Positions 48,330 to 60,408 of a stretch of DNA of 64,000 nt are shown one piece after another. Both the position numbers and the translations under genes were made by a program. Positions within the stretch are counted from its first letter, which is position 1, and every line of letters starts with the position of its first letter. This DNA is from Trematomus loennbergii. Its lineage: Eukaryota > Chordata > Actinopteri > Perciformes > Nototheniidae. The stretch covers positions 25,276,044 to 25,340,043 of the forward strand of contig JAAOOA010000033.1 in NCBI GenBank assembly GCA_012861695.1, written 5' to 3'. Below the pieces are notes generated by a model. The model saw only the letters and a program-made list of their open reading frames with translations, was not told the DNA's origin and did not search any database.

Positions 48330-49315
48330 TCAAATCAAATCAGGTTTTATTTATATAGCACATTTAAAAGCGATTTTTGGTCGAGCCAAAGTGCTGTACA
48401 TGTAATAAAAACACAATTACTACAAACACAGTAAACGACAATAAATTACAACAGATATATCGTAAAAACAAAATAAAAATAAAACACACAAAAGTCAGGA
48501 GTCGTGCTCCGCTCTAACTAGAAAGCCAGAGAGAAGAAGTGTGTTTTTAGTTTTGATTTAAAAACCCCTAGGGTCTGGGCCGACCTCACATGGAGGGGCA
48601 GAGTGTTCCAGAGCCTGGGGCCAGCTGCTGCGAAGGCTCGGTGCCCTCTGGTTTTTAGCCTGGTCTTGGGCACTACCAGCAGCAGCTGGTCAGCAGACCT
48701 TAAAGCTCTGGCTGGGGTGTAGCGCTGGAGGAGTTCAGCTATATAGGCCGGAGCCAGCCCATTTAGTGCTTTAAAAACAAATAAAAGGATTTTAAAATCA
48801 ATTCTGAACCGAACTGGAAGCCAGTGTAGTGAGGCCAGAATAGGGGTGATGTGGTCACGCTTTTTGTGGCCAGTCAGCAAACGTGCAGCAGCGTTTTGGA
48901 CTAGTTGTAGGCGTTTAATTGAGGCCTGGTCCATACCCACATACAGAGCGTTACAATAGTCCAGTCTCGAGGTTACAAAGGCGTTAATAACCCTTTCTAA
49001 GTCATTAAAAGATAAATACGACTTGGTTTTGGCCAATAGTCTTATTTTAAAAAAGCAGGATTTTCCTACGGTGCTGACCTGCTTGTCGAATTTAAAAGTG
49101 TCAGTGAAGGTCACTCCAAGGTTCATGACCGAGGGGAGGATGTTTTTTTTGATAGAGCCCAGAATATCAACCGGAGAGGCTGGAGGTTGCGGTCCAAAAA
49201 AGATGACCTCAGTCTTGCTCTCGTTGAGGTTGAGAAAGTTTTTGCTCAGCCAGGATTTTATCTCTGCTAAGCAGTCCATCAACAATGGCCTGATAGACTT
49301 TGCTGTTTCCCCTAG
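48330..49315 (-). mobile_element. L2/CR1-type LINE, 5'-truncated
   Basis: The minus strand carries the C-terminal part of a LINE reverse transcriptase (48518-49285), a short 3' UTR ending CAAAGTGCTGTAC-like on the plus strand, the GCTATATAAATAAA motif and an (ATTTG)n-like tail at 48332-48353. Truncation near 49315 is typical of incomplete reverse transcription. Confidence 0.85.
48518..49285 (-). pseudogene. LINE reverse transcriptase C-terminal part
   Basis: This is an open reading of about 255 codons lacking the N-terminal endonuclease and most of the polymerase catalytic domain. Recognisable blocks in order are LNLNESKTEVIFFGP, TSRLDYCNALY, QNAAARLLTGHKKRDHITPI, ASLHWLPVRFRIDFKI, ALNGLAPAY and GPRLWNTLPLHVR, ending THFFSLAF. 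These are typical of the thumb and C-terminal region of L2/CR1-clade LINE proteins in fish. The frame is intact over its length, implying fairly recent insertion, but the protein cannot be active without the catalytic part. No promoter is expected. Confidence 0.88.
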
Positions 49316-51189
49316 GCTTTAGCATTCTCCACGGGTGAATTTAAATGATGTGTGTTTTTTAAACTCACGTTTAGACACTACTCATTTCATAAAAACGCAT
49401 CTGAAAATGTGTCTGAATTCTCGAGACATATAACACATGTGAACACGTATTTGATGTTTGCATACTGCTGTTAGGATTTATTTTGCATCCTCCACACTTT
49501 ACAGTTTTTTCCTGAATAAATAATATTTCTAAAATTCCTGACAGATCTGCCAAAGCTATCTTTTTGTCATTTACATTTCAAAGTAACAAGGACACCTCTG
49601 TGTTTTGACATTCAAGGTTCATCAAGTAAAATCCTCCGAATAGAGCGTCACCAGTGCTTTAACTTGTTTCAGTCACATCAGACTTGTTTGTAAGACAGAA
49701 TCTCTATGAATAATTTATTGGATGTCAGCTTAATCCCCATTTACCCTTCATGAATGACAAAAGCATACAGCGCTCGTGTCAGCGTGCTTTTGTTTAGCTG
49801 TGGTGCAAAAGGCCGTGCTGAGCCACTGTTTAAAATACAAACAAAAGGTGCAGTTACAGATTTATTCAATATCAGCTGTCAGGTTTGACTTCCTTGAACG
49901 TTTTAGGGGTGGATAATGCTAAATATAATACACTGAATAAAGTAAACATCATGATCAATCCGTTTTCTCTGACAGTGTTAAGATTTTTTGTCAAATTAAT
50001 CTATTTAAAAAGCAAATGTGCCATATGTCATGCTGATAATACAATCTTAGAAACTGAACTTTTCACTCGCTCTATTACTGTGTTGGCATTTTGTTTTCTG
50101 TTTATCATTGTTAACAGCATTTTAATAAGGGTGTGAGTATCATCTCTGAGAGTATTGCAGTGATTAAAGTCAACATATGTTTGCATTAGAAAAAAATGCA
50201 CAACCCATGGCTAAGCAGTATTACACTTGATAATTACTCTAACACTTAATTGATGGACAACATTTTCTCTATCATATTCCATTGTTTCACCTTTCAGTCC
50301 ATATATACCTGTCGTTTTAAAAAAAGAAAAGTGGTATAATGAAGTGAAAACAGGACTCAGACTTTAGTTTGGACTGAGAGAGGTGTACACATTTTGACAG
50401 AAGTTACGGAACTGTAGCTCTAATTTCATCAAAGTATAGTCCCCATCAGAAGCTGTGGACCATGTTGGTGAACGGTGCAGCTGGTCAAACTTAACTACAA
50501 GGACTAATCTCCCAGCATGCACCTGCCTCTTTTACCTTGTGCAAGGAGGTGTTTTGTCTCTTGGTATACATATATTTTACATTATACCGAACATTTACTT
50601 TGGGAGCTCCCTGACACTAGGAGTTCTGAGGTGAGCAGAGGTTACAGAGTCTTATCACTTGTGTTGTGCTCACTCATCTTTCCGTTCAATAACCAGAGTT
50701 CTAATCCCCTCTGACCTCACACAGATCTCTATCAGCTCCCTCTATACTACATTGAACTCACATGCAGGGGGTAGCTAAAAGTGTTCCTAGTAATTGATTA
50801 AGTATCACTTAATAACATGAATGAATCCTATACGGTCCACATGGAGCCGAGTATATCCAACAGCACAGTGAGGACAGGGCCGTCATGTGTTGGCAGCAGA
50901 ATTAATGAGTAAAGTGTGATGAAAGGAGGGTTCATCAATACAGTGGAAAACTCTTTCTCATTATTCCACAGGACAGTCAGTGCTGACTCTTTAAAGGGAC
51001 ACAGGAAAACTATTTATTGTGCTGTGTCAATCTCAACAAAGGCTGGCTCTTCAACAAAACAAAGTAATGACAGTCATGTCACTTTTTATTTTAATGAAGC
51101 TGTCGAGAAAGTTTATATTAAGAAATTGCAAAAATATTGCATTCTTTATAGCAGGTCCTACTTGTGTGCTACAAATGTGGAAGTACAGG
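49316..51189. other. No gene recognised
   Basis: AT-rich; open frames show no known motif. Confidence 0.45.
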
Positions 51190-51355
51190 GAAAAAACTGA
51201 AACGTTGACTGAAATTAAATGTATTATATCAACAGATTTCACATAACTGTATGAGGTAAGTTGAAAGCAATAATATTACGTTTAAATAGGTTCAACTTAA
51301 TATTATTGATTTCAACTAACCTCGTACAGTTATGTGAAATCAGTTGACATAATAC
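51190..51355. repeat. Palindromic MITE, copy 6
   Basis: AAAAAACTGAAACGTTGACT on the left and ATCAGTTGACATAATACAT on the right; outer termini are trimmed. Confidence 0.75.
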
Positions 51356-51846
51356 ATATGGGTCCCCTATTATGAAAAGTCCACTTTTCCATGTATTTTA
51401 TACATAAATATGTGTCCCCTCTGTGTAAGAGATTCTGAAAGTCTCAGGAACAAAGACCCCCTCTCTTTTTGTCCTGGTCCATTTATTAAAAACCTGTCTG
51501 AATTTTGACATTTGTGATGTCACAATGTTTTTCTGAGTTGTGCAACCATTAGCCAATAACCAACCAAGTTAACATCTGCCCACCTTATCACCTGAATCTC
51601 CTCCTAGAACACCATTGTGTTTATTTAAACAAATACAGACAGACCATGGGTCACAGGAGGGGCGTTGATCAGTATTGGCTTAGGATGAGCATCATCATGC
51701 GTCTAAACCAATGAGAGCATTTGGGGGCGGGCCTAATGAACTCACAGTGCTCACATGAACAGAATTCATGACATTCATCACATGACTGTGTGACTGAAAC
51801 TCAGCGCACCCAAGTTTCAGTCAAAATGTCTCTGGATTTTCTAGTT

Positions 51847-51897
51847 CTAAAAGTAATAGCATTAAAAGTAATAGCATTAAAAGTAATAGCATTAGTT
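51847..51897. repeat. 17-bp tandem repeat, three units
   Basis: AAAAGTAATAGCATT-type unit repeated three times. Confidence 0.85.
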
Positions 51898-51964
51898 GTA
51901 TATACAACAAAGAATATCCATACATGTATGCCACTTTCAGCTGACTATTTTAACTGTTTTATCA

Positions 51965-52292
51965 TGGGCGTAATTTCCACTGGGGACAGGGGGGACATGT
52001 CCCCCCCACTTTTCAAAATCCCATTTGTGTCCCCCCCACTTTTTAATTTTTTTTAATTAATTATTTATTTTTTTACGCAAGCGGTCATCGTCACGGAGGA
52101 GCGTCTGTGTGTGTGTGTGGCACGAGCGCATCTTGTGAGAGAGAGATAGAAAGAGAGAGAGAGACAGAGAGAGAGAGACATAGAGAGTTACGGGGGTTGT
52201 TGTTAGCATTTGGTGCTAGCTCGGAGCTAATGGAGATTAGTAGCTGTTTCAACAATAAGGAGGGAGAGCTCTTTCCTGTCGGACTTTGAGAG

Positions 52293-52374
<82 letters not shown>

Positions 52375-53197
52375 AGAGAGTTACGTGGGTTGTTGTTAGC
52401 ATCTGGTGCTAGCTCGGAGCTAACGGAGATTAGAAGCTGTTTCAACAATAAGGAGAGGGAGAGTCTTCTCCTGTCGGACTGAGAGAGATAACGTCAGCTC
52501 AGCGAGGTAAAGGACTCTCTGAGTGATTAGGTTGTAAACTTTAGTCTAGTTATCTCAGTGGGTCTCAAACGGTTTGGTCATCTATGTAAACAAATATTTC
52601 CATCTATGTAATGTATAGTTGTATATAAAATAAGTTAAAAAATCCTTCCAATGTGTACTATAGGTCAGTACAAAAATAAAAAACACAGTTTGAAAGGGGA
52701 GTGATTAGTCAAATATGCATAAAGAAAAAGAAAAAATGCAGACTATGTAAGATAAAGATAGAGAGAGGAGTTTATCAATGATTTGTTATTGGTTGTGAGC
52801 ATATTCTAATGGCTTTTTGATTATTGAAATATATACAGTTCTGTTTCATATGAGTGTTGAGAACTGTATCCATAAATCTCTTAATGTTGCCCTCAAAGTG
52901 CACCAGATTGATGCATTCAACTTCAATTTAAAGAAACAAATCTTCCCGGGGTGCATGCCCCCGGACCCCCCTAGAGGATGTCAGGTAATCACAAATAAAA
53001 CAGGTTCACATGGATAGGATACTAGATAAGTGTGCACACTCATTATATACACTACACATTTTTCTTGGATTTGTTAACACTATAGTCCCTAATATATTTG
53101 TAGAAAAGCAGGAAATGGAATTAAATTGAGAAAATATTTCATTGCGGAGGACCCCCTGTTTTGTGTCCCCCCCACTTCTCAAACCAAAGTTACACCC
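51965..53197. mobile_element. DNA-transposon-like repeat with GTCCCCCCCAC blocks
   Basis: The ends are weakly inverted: GGGCGTAATTTCCA and GGGTGTAACTTTGG (10 of 14). Both subterminal regions carry GTCCCCCCCACTTTTC or its mirror. No clear target duplication and no coding sequence. A (GA)-rich block with a 193-bp tandem duplication lies inside. Confidence 0.55.
52130..52490. repeat. (GA)n tract with ~193-bp tandem duplication
   Basis: GGGTTGTTGTTAGCAT followed by GGTGCTAGCTCGGAGCTAA occurs at about 52193 and 52386, each preceded by GAGA runs. Confidence 0.85.
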
Positions 53198-53576
53198 TTG
53201 TGTTTATCTATTATATTTTTGGATTCTTGTACCACATTCCTGCATCATTTCTGAACATCTTTAGATTACCACTGGATTTAGTTAGTGTGTTCAAAGATCA
53301 AAGCGTTTCCACCAACGCCCTGCCAGTGAACGAGAGATAGCCTGTCAGAGAATGTATGACAATACAATACAATACAGCTTTATTTATAAAGCACTTTAAA
53401 ACCTCCAGACCAAAGTGCTGTACAGTCAAATAAACAAAACAAAAAAATCACACAGCACAGCTCACACACCATAAAACAAGTACAAGTAAAAACAATAGAC
53501 AATTTAAAAGCAATAAAAGCAACAATCTAAAATATTTCAATACGCTAATGAGAAGAGGTGGGTTTTAAGAAGCGAT

Positions 53577-53792
53577 TTAAAAGCAGACAGTGAGGAGGCC
53601 TGTCTGATGTGCAGGGGCATCATTCCACAGTGTGGGAGCCGCTACAGAGAAAGAACGGTCCCCTCTGAGCTTTGACCTGGTTCTGGGCACATTCAGGAGC
53701 AGTTGATCCGCTGACCTGAGAGGGCGGTTGGGCATGTAGGGGTGTAGCAGCTCAGAAAGATATGCTGGGGCCATGCCATTAACCTGTTCCAC
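53577..53792 (-). pseudogene. LINE reverse transcriptase C-terminal fragment
   Basis: Contains GMAPAYLSELLHPYMPN, RSADQLLLNVPRTR and FSVAAPTLWNDAP, homologous to the matching part of the LINE at 48518-49285. The end lacks the usual F-K-S-x-L-K-T-H-x-F block in frame. Confidence 0.75.
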
Positions 53793-54945
53793 CCTGAGCC
53801 TGTTTTTCAGGTCTCAGGCTCGAAAATGACATTCCCAGAACAAATGACCATATCTTCCCTTCTAAAAGGGTTAACTTAATAATTTTTGTTCTCAAAGTAA
53901 TGATAAACTGTGAGTTGGATGTAGAAAAGTCAGAATCAATATAGATGTTTTTTATTTTAAAGAAAAGTCAGATTGAACATAGTAAAAACTGTAAATTATA
54001 GTGTCCGTCCAAAAATCTTTTTTTACTTACAGTGTAAACTACCCTTGGATGATGGGTTAGTAGACTACAAGCTTTAGGAATCCAAAGTACAACATATAAT
54101 AAGTACCCTGTATCAAGATTGATGCAAAACAAGTGAAATCTGACCTTTTTAGAGAGATTTAGCAAAAAAAAACACTTCTCAGGTCATTTGGGTGGATTTT
54201 CCATATCTCTGGCCCCCCTTGGTCGATTTTGATTAATGAAATCTCTCTATAACCGCTAGAGCCAATGGAATCGAGGGAAAGTTCTACACATACAGTACCA
54301 ACACATTAACAAATAAGGAGTGAGAGTGACGCGTGGCCAAAACCGGAAGCTGCATACAGTCTGTTGGCTACCATTAGCAGCTAACTTTTTCTCTCCGATT
54401 TTTACATAAAAATGGAATTATGGATTATAAATAATTTTTTCAAAGCGACAGATACATTATTAACCTATGGATCAACCGATTCAGCCGCGTTTTTTCTCGT
54501 TTTAATGACATTGAACACGTCTTTTGATCAGATTGACAGCTACGGTGAGACGATCTCCCGTAAAAGCTCCGTAAAGGTACGTGTTGTGATGTCTGTGTTT
54601 GCTTCCCCTGTCGCGAGTTCGGATCGCTCAGTGATGATACTATACCTATATAATCTGTGGAGTCTCAGCTTTAATCAGATATATTGTACGTGCAGTTACG
54701 ATAAGTAATAAGGGTATCTTTATCTTGAGTTCTGTGCTAAGTGCGTTAGCATTTTTTCGCTTAGTGCTAATTCAGAGGCTTGGTATTACCCTTGTGTTTT
54801 GTTTTGGTAAAAATGTTCATATCTTCAGTTAGCTGAGATTCTTCCCGTTAATCTGGTGCTACACATGAATAGTTTCATAAATGTTAAGAAGCCCTGAGAC
54901 CAGTCCAAAAAACTGGGGGGTCCACTGGGGGTCGTCCTTAAGAGG
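53783..54945. mobile_element. piggyBac-like element, copy 2, inserted in LINE
   Basis: TTAA flanks both sides (53779-53782 and 54946-54949). The ends read CCTGTTCCACCCTGAGCC and, inverted, CCTCTTAAGGACGACCCC, only partly similar to each other. Taking the insertion out with one TTAA makes the LINE reading continuous (F-K-S-L-N-G), which fixes both boundaries. A second, incomplete copy is at 41493. No transposase recognised. Confidence 0.85.
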
Positions 54946-55276
54946 TTAAGGGATTTAAAGCAAGTAAAATAATTTAAAAATCAATCCTAAAATGTATCGG
55001 CAGCCAATGGAGCGAAGCCAAAATGGGGGAAATGTTCTCATATTTACATGTGTCAGTTAAAAGCCTTGCTGCTGCATTTTGCACCAATTGCAGACAAGCA
55101 AGGGAGGACCCACTAAACCCTTATGTAAAGAGAGTTACAGTAATCCAGCCGAGTGGTGACGAAGGCTAGGATTACTATCTCAAACTGCTGTCTGGGGAGA
55201 AAAGGTTTTATTTGGGCTAACTGCCTCAGGTGATAATAGCTTATTTTTACCACAGCTTTGATCTGACTCTCAAGTC

Positions 55277-55550
55277 TTAGTTCAGGGTCCATTTTAATTC
55301 AAAGGTTCGTAATAGTGGGCTTGGTGTACTGAGCCTGTTGCCACCAAAAACCATTACTTCTGTTTTTCCTTCATTTAGTTTTAGGAAGTCGCACGCCATC
55401 CAGGCCTTTATGTTTTCTAGACACTTTAGCAGTGAGCTAATTGAGTAACCCTCCTTCTTTTTTAGTGGGACATAAATCTGGCTATCATCAGCACAGCTGT
55501 GGAATGTGATGCCAAGACCCAAGAGGGAGCATTGACAATATTGTGCTGCA
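55277..55550 (-). pseudogene. LINE reverse transcriptase palm fragment
   Basis: Reads GLGITFHSCADDSQIYVPLK and then CLENIKAWMACDFLKLNEGK. The ADD triad of the catalytic box is present. The next polymerase blocks are frame-shifted in 54950-55270 and interrupted by the TTAA element. Upstream, MLPLG in another frame near 55530 marks another break and the truncated start. Confidence 0.75.
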
Positions 55551-56714
55551 TTATTGCTACTAAGTAAAAAACTGTAACTCCAATCAGCTAAATATCCTAC
55601 CCAGAGTATTTAGGGTACAGATGAACACACCTGATGACTCTCGTGTTTGCTATATGTGTAAGTCCGTTTGATTAAATGAGCATATCAGTGCGGCCGTGAC
55701 AAATCTCCCTACATTATGATCACCAAATGATGTATGAAGAGTGAACATTGTGGCCAGCCGAGCAATAGTTGGAAAAAAAACTCATCAGATTTGACAGCTC
55801 CTCTCCCCTCTAGCCGTGTTGTCACCCACTCTGTCTTAACGAGCTCTCCCATAAAACACCCATTATAAAATGTGAAACAGTGTGACATTTTCACAAAACG
55901 TGGAAAGAACCATACTAGCTATCAAAAAATATCCAATTAGTCTAATAAAGTCCATAGTCTCGAGAACCGTTTAAACTTGTAATTTTTTATCTACGTTAAA
56001 GTATGCGGAATCTGTATGGGGTCAAAGTGGGTGTTTTTGAGCTCTGTTCAAATGGACTTCCCATTCATTCCTATGGGGCAAATGATCGCAGTTTCCTGCG
56101 ATTTGCGTGAAAACGGCTAGGCGAATCTCTTATAAAAGAGATAGCAACCCGATCCCGGTCATTCCGCACGTTTTGATGGGTTTTTTGTGTGTTTCGTGTC
56201 AACGCTGCCGGACGAGTAGCATGACAACATTTGTGGCGGAAGAAGGAGAACAAGATGAGACTAGAAAATGCATTTCCTGCTGAAAATGCGTGTGAATGCT
56301 GTAAACTGTGTACATTTGTTGCTGAATTTAGCTGACAATGCAGAAAAAGCTGAATATGTTATTAGTTGAATAGTCTCTGTAGCTGCTTTTAAAAAAAAAC
56401 AAGTAAGTGTGTTGCTGAACTTAGCAGAGAAATGCAGAAAAGTGAAATGATTTGAATCAAAATTGTTACAGCTCAAATGCATTGCAATGACTTTGTTGAA
56501 AACTTGAAAGTGAAATGTTAAACTGGAAGAGTAGGAACAATTGTGAAGAAGCTTAATATTTAAAAGAAAAGGTTTAAAAAAGGTATAAACAATAACATGT
56601 ATAGCCTCAATGTCCCGAAATAGCTGAATAAGTTAATAGTTGAATGGTTTCTGTAGCTGAAAGTAGGCTGAAGGAGTTAGATATTAAATGTAAGTAGTAG
56701 TGAATTAATGTGTA
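55551..56714. other. No gene recognised; probable old repeat
   Basis: Sequence around 56260-56690 repeats AGCTGAATATGTTA and TAGTTGAAT-type motifs loosely. No ends or coding potential. Confidence 0.4.
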
Positions 56715-56718
56715 TTAA

Positions 56719-57072
56719 CCCTCCTATTGTCTTTGTTTTCCCCCCCTTACTTTGGTGTTCGCGGTCAAATTTGACCGGTCCTGTTTTAACTGCTATTACA
56801 TTAACACAAAAACCATGAATCATCACCAAATGTAATTTAACACCCTTTCAAACTGTACATATTGTATCAGACTACTGGTATACATGAAAAACTGCAGTAA
56901 ATATACAAAGAATAGACACTGAACATGTATTGCGTGTGCCAGGTGTGATCCATGTGGGGGGATGGGCACATAAGAGCGGGAAATGTGTCAAATTGTTCTG
57001 TGTGTGTGTTTGTGAGTGCCAGGTGTGATTCACATGGGGGGATTGGGCACATAAGGGGGGAACACATATAGA

Positions 57073-57159
<87 letters not shown>

Positions 57160-57404
57160 TTTGTGTGTGTGTTTTATCTGATCCGGATGGTTACTTTTCT
57201 TTATGGCGGTCATTTTTGACCGGGAACACCAAAGTTGACTAAATCATCCAAAATTCAATGAAAGTGGTGATCAGCAATTTTGTATGTTCAAATGTCTACT
57301 GTGACGGATATCATAAAGCCTTAATGCAATCGAATGTAAAACAAAAAGTTATGATTGATGAAAGTAGTAAATCGGTCAGATCTGACCCGAAGGCAACAGG
57401 AGGG
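56719..57404. mobile_element. piggyBac-like MITE
   Basis: TTAA flanks both sides (56715-56718 and 57405-57408). The ends read CCCTCCTATTGTCTTTG and, inverted, CCCTCCTGTTGCCTTCG. Inner GGTCAAATTTGACC-type motifs recur (about 56764 and 57208). A GT microsatellite lies inside. Confidence 0.88.
57078..57172. repeat. (GT)n microsatellite
   Basis: About 95 bp of GT within the piggyBac-like MITE. Confidence 0.95.
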
Positions 57405-57417
57405 TTAAGAAGAGAAA

Positions 57418-57995
57418 AGAAAGTAAAAACGCTTTGAAAGCAGCAGAATATTTTAACTGCAAACTTTTGAACTAACTTGATGGTGAATGATCTGTTGCCA
57501 TGGCAACGGTATTTGATGACACCCCATAATACGCTTAGATGTGTTGATGGCTGCATCATTACCATTCCTGTAATGTGTTGGGCCGTTTGGAGCATTTTCA
57601 CTTAAGTTATGAGAAAACCGTGTTTCATAGCGAGTATTATGTTGCCAAGGCAACGGCATTTGAAAAAATCTCAAAAACTGTCACGTAGATGTCTACACGG
57701 CTGGACTGTTAGCACTCATGTGAAGTTTGAGCACTGTTTGACCATTTTCATAGGAGTTATAGCAATATCGTGTTTTACGGCGAAAACTCACTAATGGCAC
57801 ATAGACATGTTGAGGGCTGGACCATTAACTGTCATCTGAAGTCTGGTGCTGTTTTGACAATTTTCATAGGAGTTACGACAACCTCGTGTTTTATGGCGAT
57901 GGATTCCATGGAAACGGCATATGGTGAGATCTCAGATTTGGCGTAGAGCTGTTGAGGCATGGACCGGTGATATACAAGTGAAGATTGTATATTGC
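57418..57995. repeat. Dispersed repeat, inverted copy of 720-1155
   Basis: Shares, in opposite orientation, the GCAGCAGAATATT, TGATCTGTTGCCATGGCAAC and CCCATAATACGCTTAGATG-type blocks with the left end of the window. Contains about three internal modules. Confidence 0.7.
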
Positions 57996-58734
57996 AAACT
58001 GTTGTTTATTTCATTTTAAAGAAGTGCAACTGTCAGGAAACCTATTGTCAGGGTTCTTACACCTTTTCCAAAGTCAAATTCAAGCACTTTTCAAGCATTT
58101 TCAATGTGCATTTTGAAGCTTTTCAAGCATCTTACAGCTGTTGTAAATTACATATTTATATACACATACTTCCCTACCACACATTAAATCAGATGTTCTT
58201 TATGCTATAAAGTATAAACAACCAAATGTGTTTCGTGATAGCATTCTACATGAGGATGAAAAATTAAAGAAAGAAAACTACGTTTAATATTTCAAAATGA
58301 ATGACCCATCTGTACGTAGACTGGGCATCCCATATAACCTGGCTGACCCAATATAAAACATCAGCCAAATCACTATTTTTGAGGTACTTTTAGGTTGGCA
58401 GTAAACATAAGTCAGAGGTAAATGGTGTACTTCTACTCCACTACATGTATTTAATACCTTTAGTTAATTTACAGATGTGGATGAATGATGTGAAATATAA
58501 TCAAGTGTTAAATCAGACTTTCAAACTAGCTGCACCTTTACCAGCTTTGAGAACACTTTAATGATCAATCATTATAAAACATATCATATTATTCTGAAAT
58601 GTACCAATTTGCACAATGACTACTTTTACTGTCGCTACTTTAACTAGATTTTGATGATAATACTTTTCTACTTTTACTTGAAGAACATTTTGAATGCAGG
58701 ACTTTTACTGTAACAGAGTATTCCTACACTCTGG

Positions 58735-58895
58735 TACTTGAGTACAAGATCTGAGTACTTCTACTTTTACTCAAGTACAAGATCTGAGTACTTGTACTTT
58801 TACTCTAGTACAAGATCTGAGTACTTCTACTTTTACTCAAGTACAAGATCTGAGTACTTCTACTTTTACTCAAGTACAACATCTGAGTACTTATT
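58735..58895. repeat. ~32-bp tandem repeat
   Basis: Unit ACTCAAGTACAAGATCTGAG plus TACTTCTACTTTT, about four to five copies. Confidence 0.85.
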
Positions 58896-59950
58896 CCACC
58901 TCTGGTAGCGTATTAGCCTGAATTGTAGCCACAAAATCACGCAGAGCTGCATACAAATAGACTCACAATGGTAACAAGTGGAAATAATATTTACAAATGT
59001 GTACAATGATTTGTAGGTAATGTTGACTACTCAAGACACCTGACTTATACATCTTCAAAGGAAGACTGTGTTCATTCTACAATTACATGGGATTAAAGCA
59101 AAATGTAGTTTTACTTGTATAATACTTCAAGATTTTATATTAAAGCCTGTTTCTAAAAGTATCAACCATAGCAACGCGGTCAAATCCTCAGTTTATAATT
59201 TATAACAGCTTGTAAAGGGAAGAAGAGGCACCTCTCAATTCGCACCCTGCTCTTCCGCAGCGCCGCTCCCCCTCCCTCCGGCTGAAATTATGAAGTAAAG
59301 GCGTATAGTAATCATAGATAACACGACAGGGTCCGGGACAGTTTGTTTTCAAATAAACAAAGTATTGGCTTTCAGAATATTAAACTTTTTTAGCAAATTC
59401 AGATGATAAATACAAATTTGAAGCTTGTAACGGCATAATTACAAGCGGAGAACGGAGTAATTTAACATCAGAACAAGCATAACAACAGCCGGTGTTTCTT
59501 GTGAGTGTTTCCCCGGTACACAAACACAATAGGCCTACACACAAACACAAAAATACACAAACACACACACTCGCGAGCTTCCCCCAGACCAGTAATTCAA
59601 ACGAAAATGTGTCTTCGGGAAGTTCGGGTCAATGTGACTGATTTCGATAGAGCAAGTCACATTTGGTTTAGGCAGGAAACATACTACCAGTAGAAATACA
59701 TTGCTTTTAAAATCGCTCTGTGTCGAATCAATAGATTATATTTCGTGACTAAAACACGAAATGCCGTGAGACTGGGTTGAATTACAACAGTGAGTGCTTC
59801 ACCCTCTGAACACCACAGGATGGCGACTGTAACTCTGTAACTGTTTGTCCCCTGCAATTATTATTATCCCTCATCGAGTTCGCTATTCAGCTTGCTAACG
59901 TTAGCTTAAACAAACGTAACATGCACGTTAGCCTAATCTAAAATGCTCTA

Positions 59951-60109
59951 CTACGGCGTACCTTTCATGTGGCCCGAGCGCAGACTCTCCCATCGTTATT
60001 TTTTGCAAACTTTGCAGGAGGCTACTCGTGGGCTTGACCCTCGTCTTAGCCATGGCTTGTATTTGTCTTCTGCTAGCCAACGCTCGTTGAAACTGCAACC
60101 TCCTGGCAT
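59951..60109 (-). pseudogene. BED-type zinc-finger start of hAT transposase
   Basis: An ATG at 60109 opens MPGGCSFNERWLAEDKYKPW, then RVASCKVCKK and a stop at 59996-59998. Beyond the stop a shifted frame reads TMGESALG and the original frame HMKGT. This matches the N-terminal C-x2-C ... H zinc finger of fish hAT transposases, whose usual pattern is FNExWL..., CKxC and MGExALxSHMKG. A small indel near the A-rich stretch broke it. The orientation gives the element's strand. Confidence 0.78.
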
Positions 60110-60408
60110 ACTGTCATCTATCACTCTCATCAGAATGCCCAGGTCTCACGTAAAACAAACACTTGCAGGTCACGCGCATCGCGCGGAAGGCCGGAGCAGA
60201 GCTGTTTTATGTAAAAGCGAGCAATTAAGCGCACTCCGACTTCTTTATTTTCTTTTAATCTAAAAAGCGAAATAAAGCATTTACAATTTCAAGCACTTTA
60301 TCCCAAATTCAAGCACCATTCCCAAAATGCAAGCACTTTTCAAACCTTGAAAACACCTCGTACAATTTCAAGCATTTTCAAGGATTTCCAGCACCCGTAC
60401 GAACCCTG

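Larger units (their letters stand above)
53357..55550 (-). mobile_element. L2/CR1-type LINE, split by a TTAA insertion
   Basis: Minus-strand pieces run from about 55550 (GITFHSCADDSQIYVPL) through LNEGKTEVMVFGG and ASLHWLPIHFRIDF, then after the insertion GMAPAYLSELLHPYMPN and ADQLLLNVPRTRSKLRGDR. The 3' end has CAAAGTGCTGTAC on the plus strand and an (ATTGT)n-like tail at 53357-53376. The 53783-54945 insertion lies in the middle of the coding part. Other frame breaks exist, so it is inactive. Confidence 0.83.
58049..60408 (-). mobile_element. hAT element with BED-finger remnant
   Basis: The ends read CAGGGTTCTTACACC and, inverted, CAGGGTTCGTACGGG, followed on both sides by AAGCACTTTTCAAGC-type subterminal repeats. 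Flanks share tattgt (six bases), so an 8-base duplication is not clean. An AAGTAC-rich repeat block (58412-58904, with CAGAGGT ends) sits inside. A transposase start is on the minus strand at 59951-60109. Confidence 0.78.

Noticed and set aside
48252..48434. Short open frame at the LINE 3' end
   Set aside because: Antisense reading over the LINE 3' UTR and its tail repeat.
58412..58904. Separate hAT element with CAGAGGT ends inside 58049-60408
   Set aside because: Flanks acataagt and gtagcgta do not match, so an independent insertion is not proven; kept only as part of the larger element.
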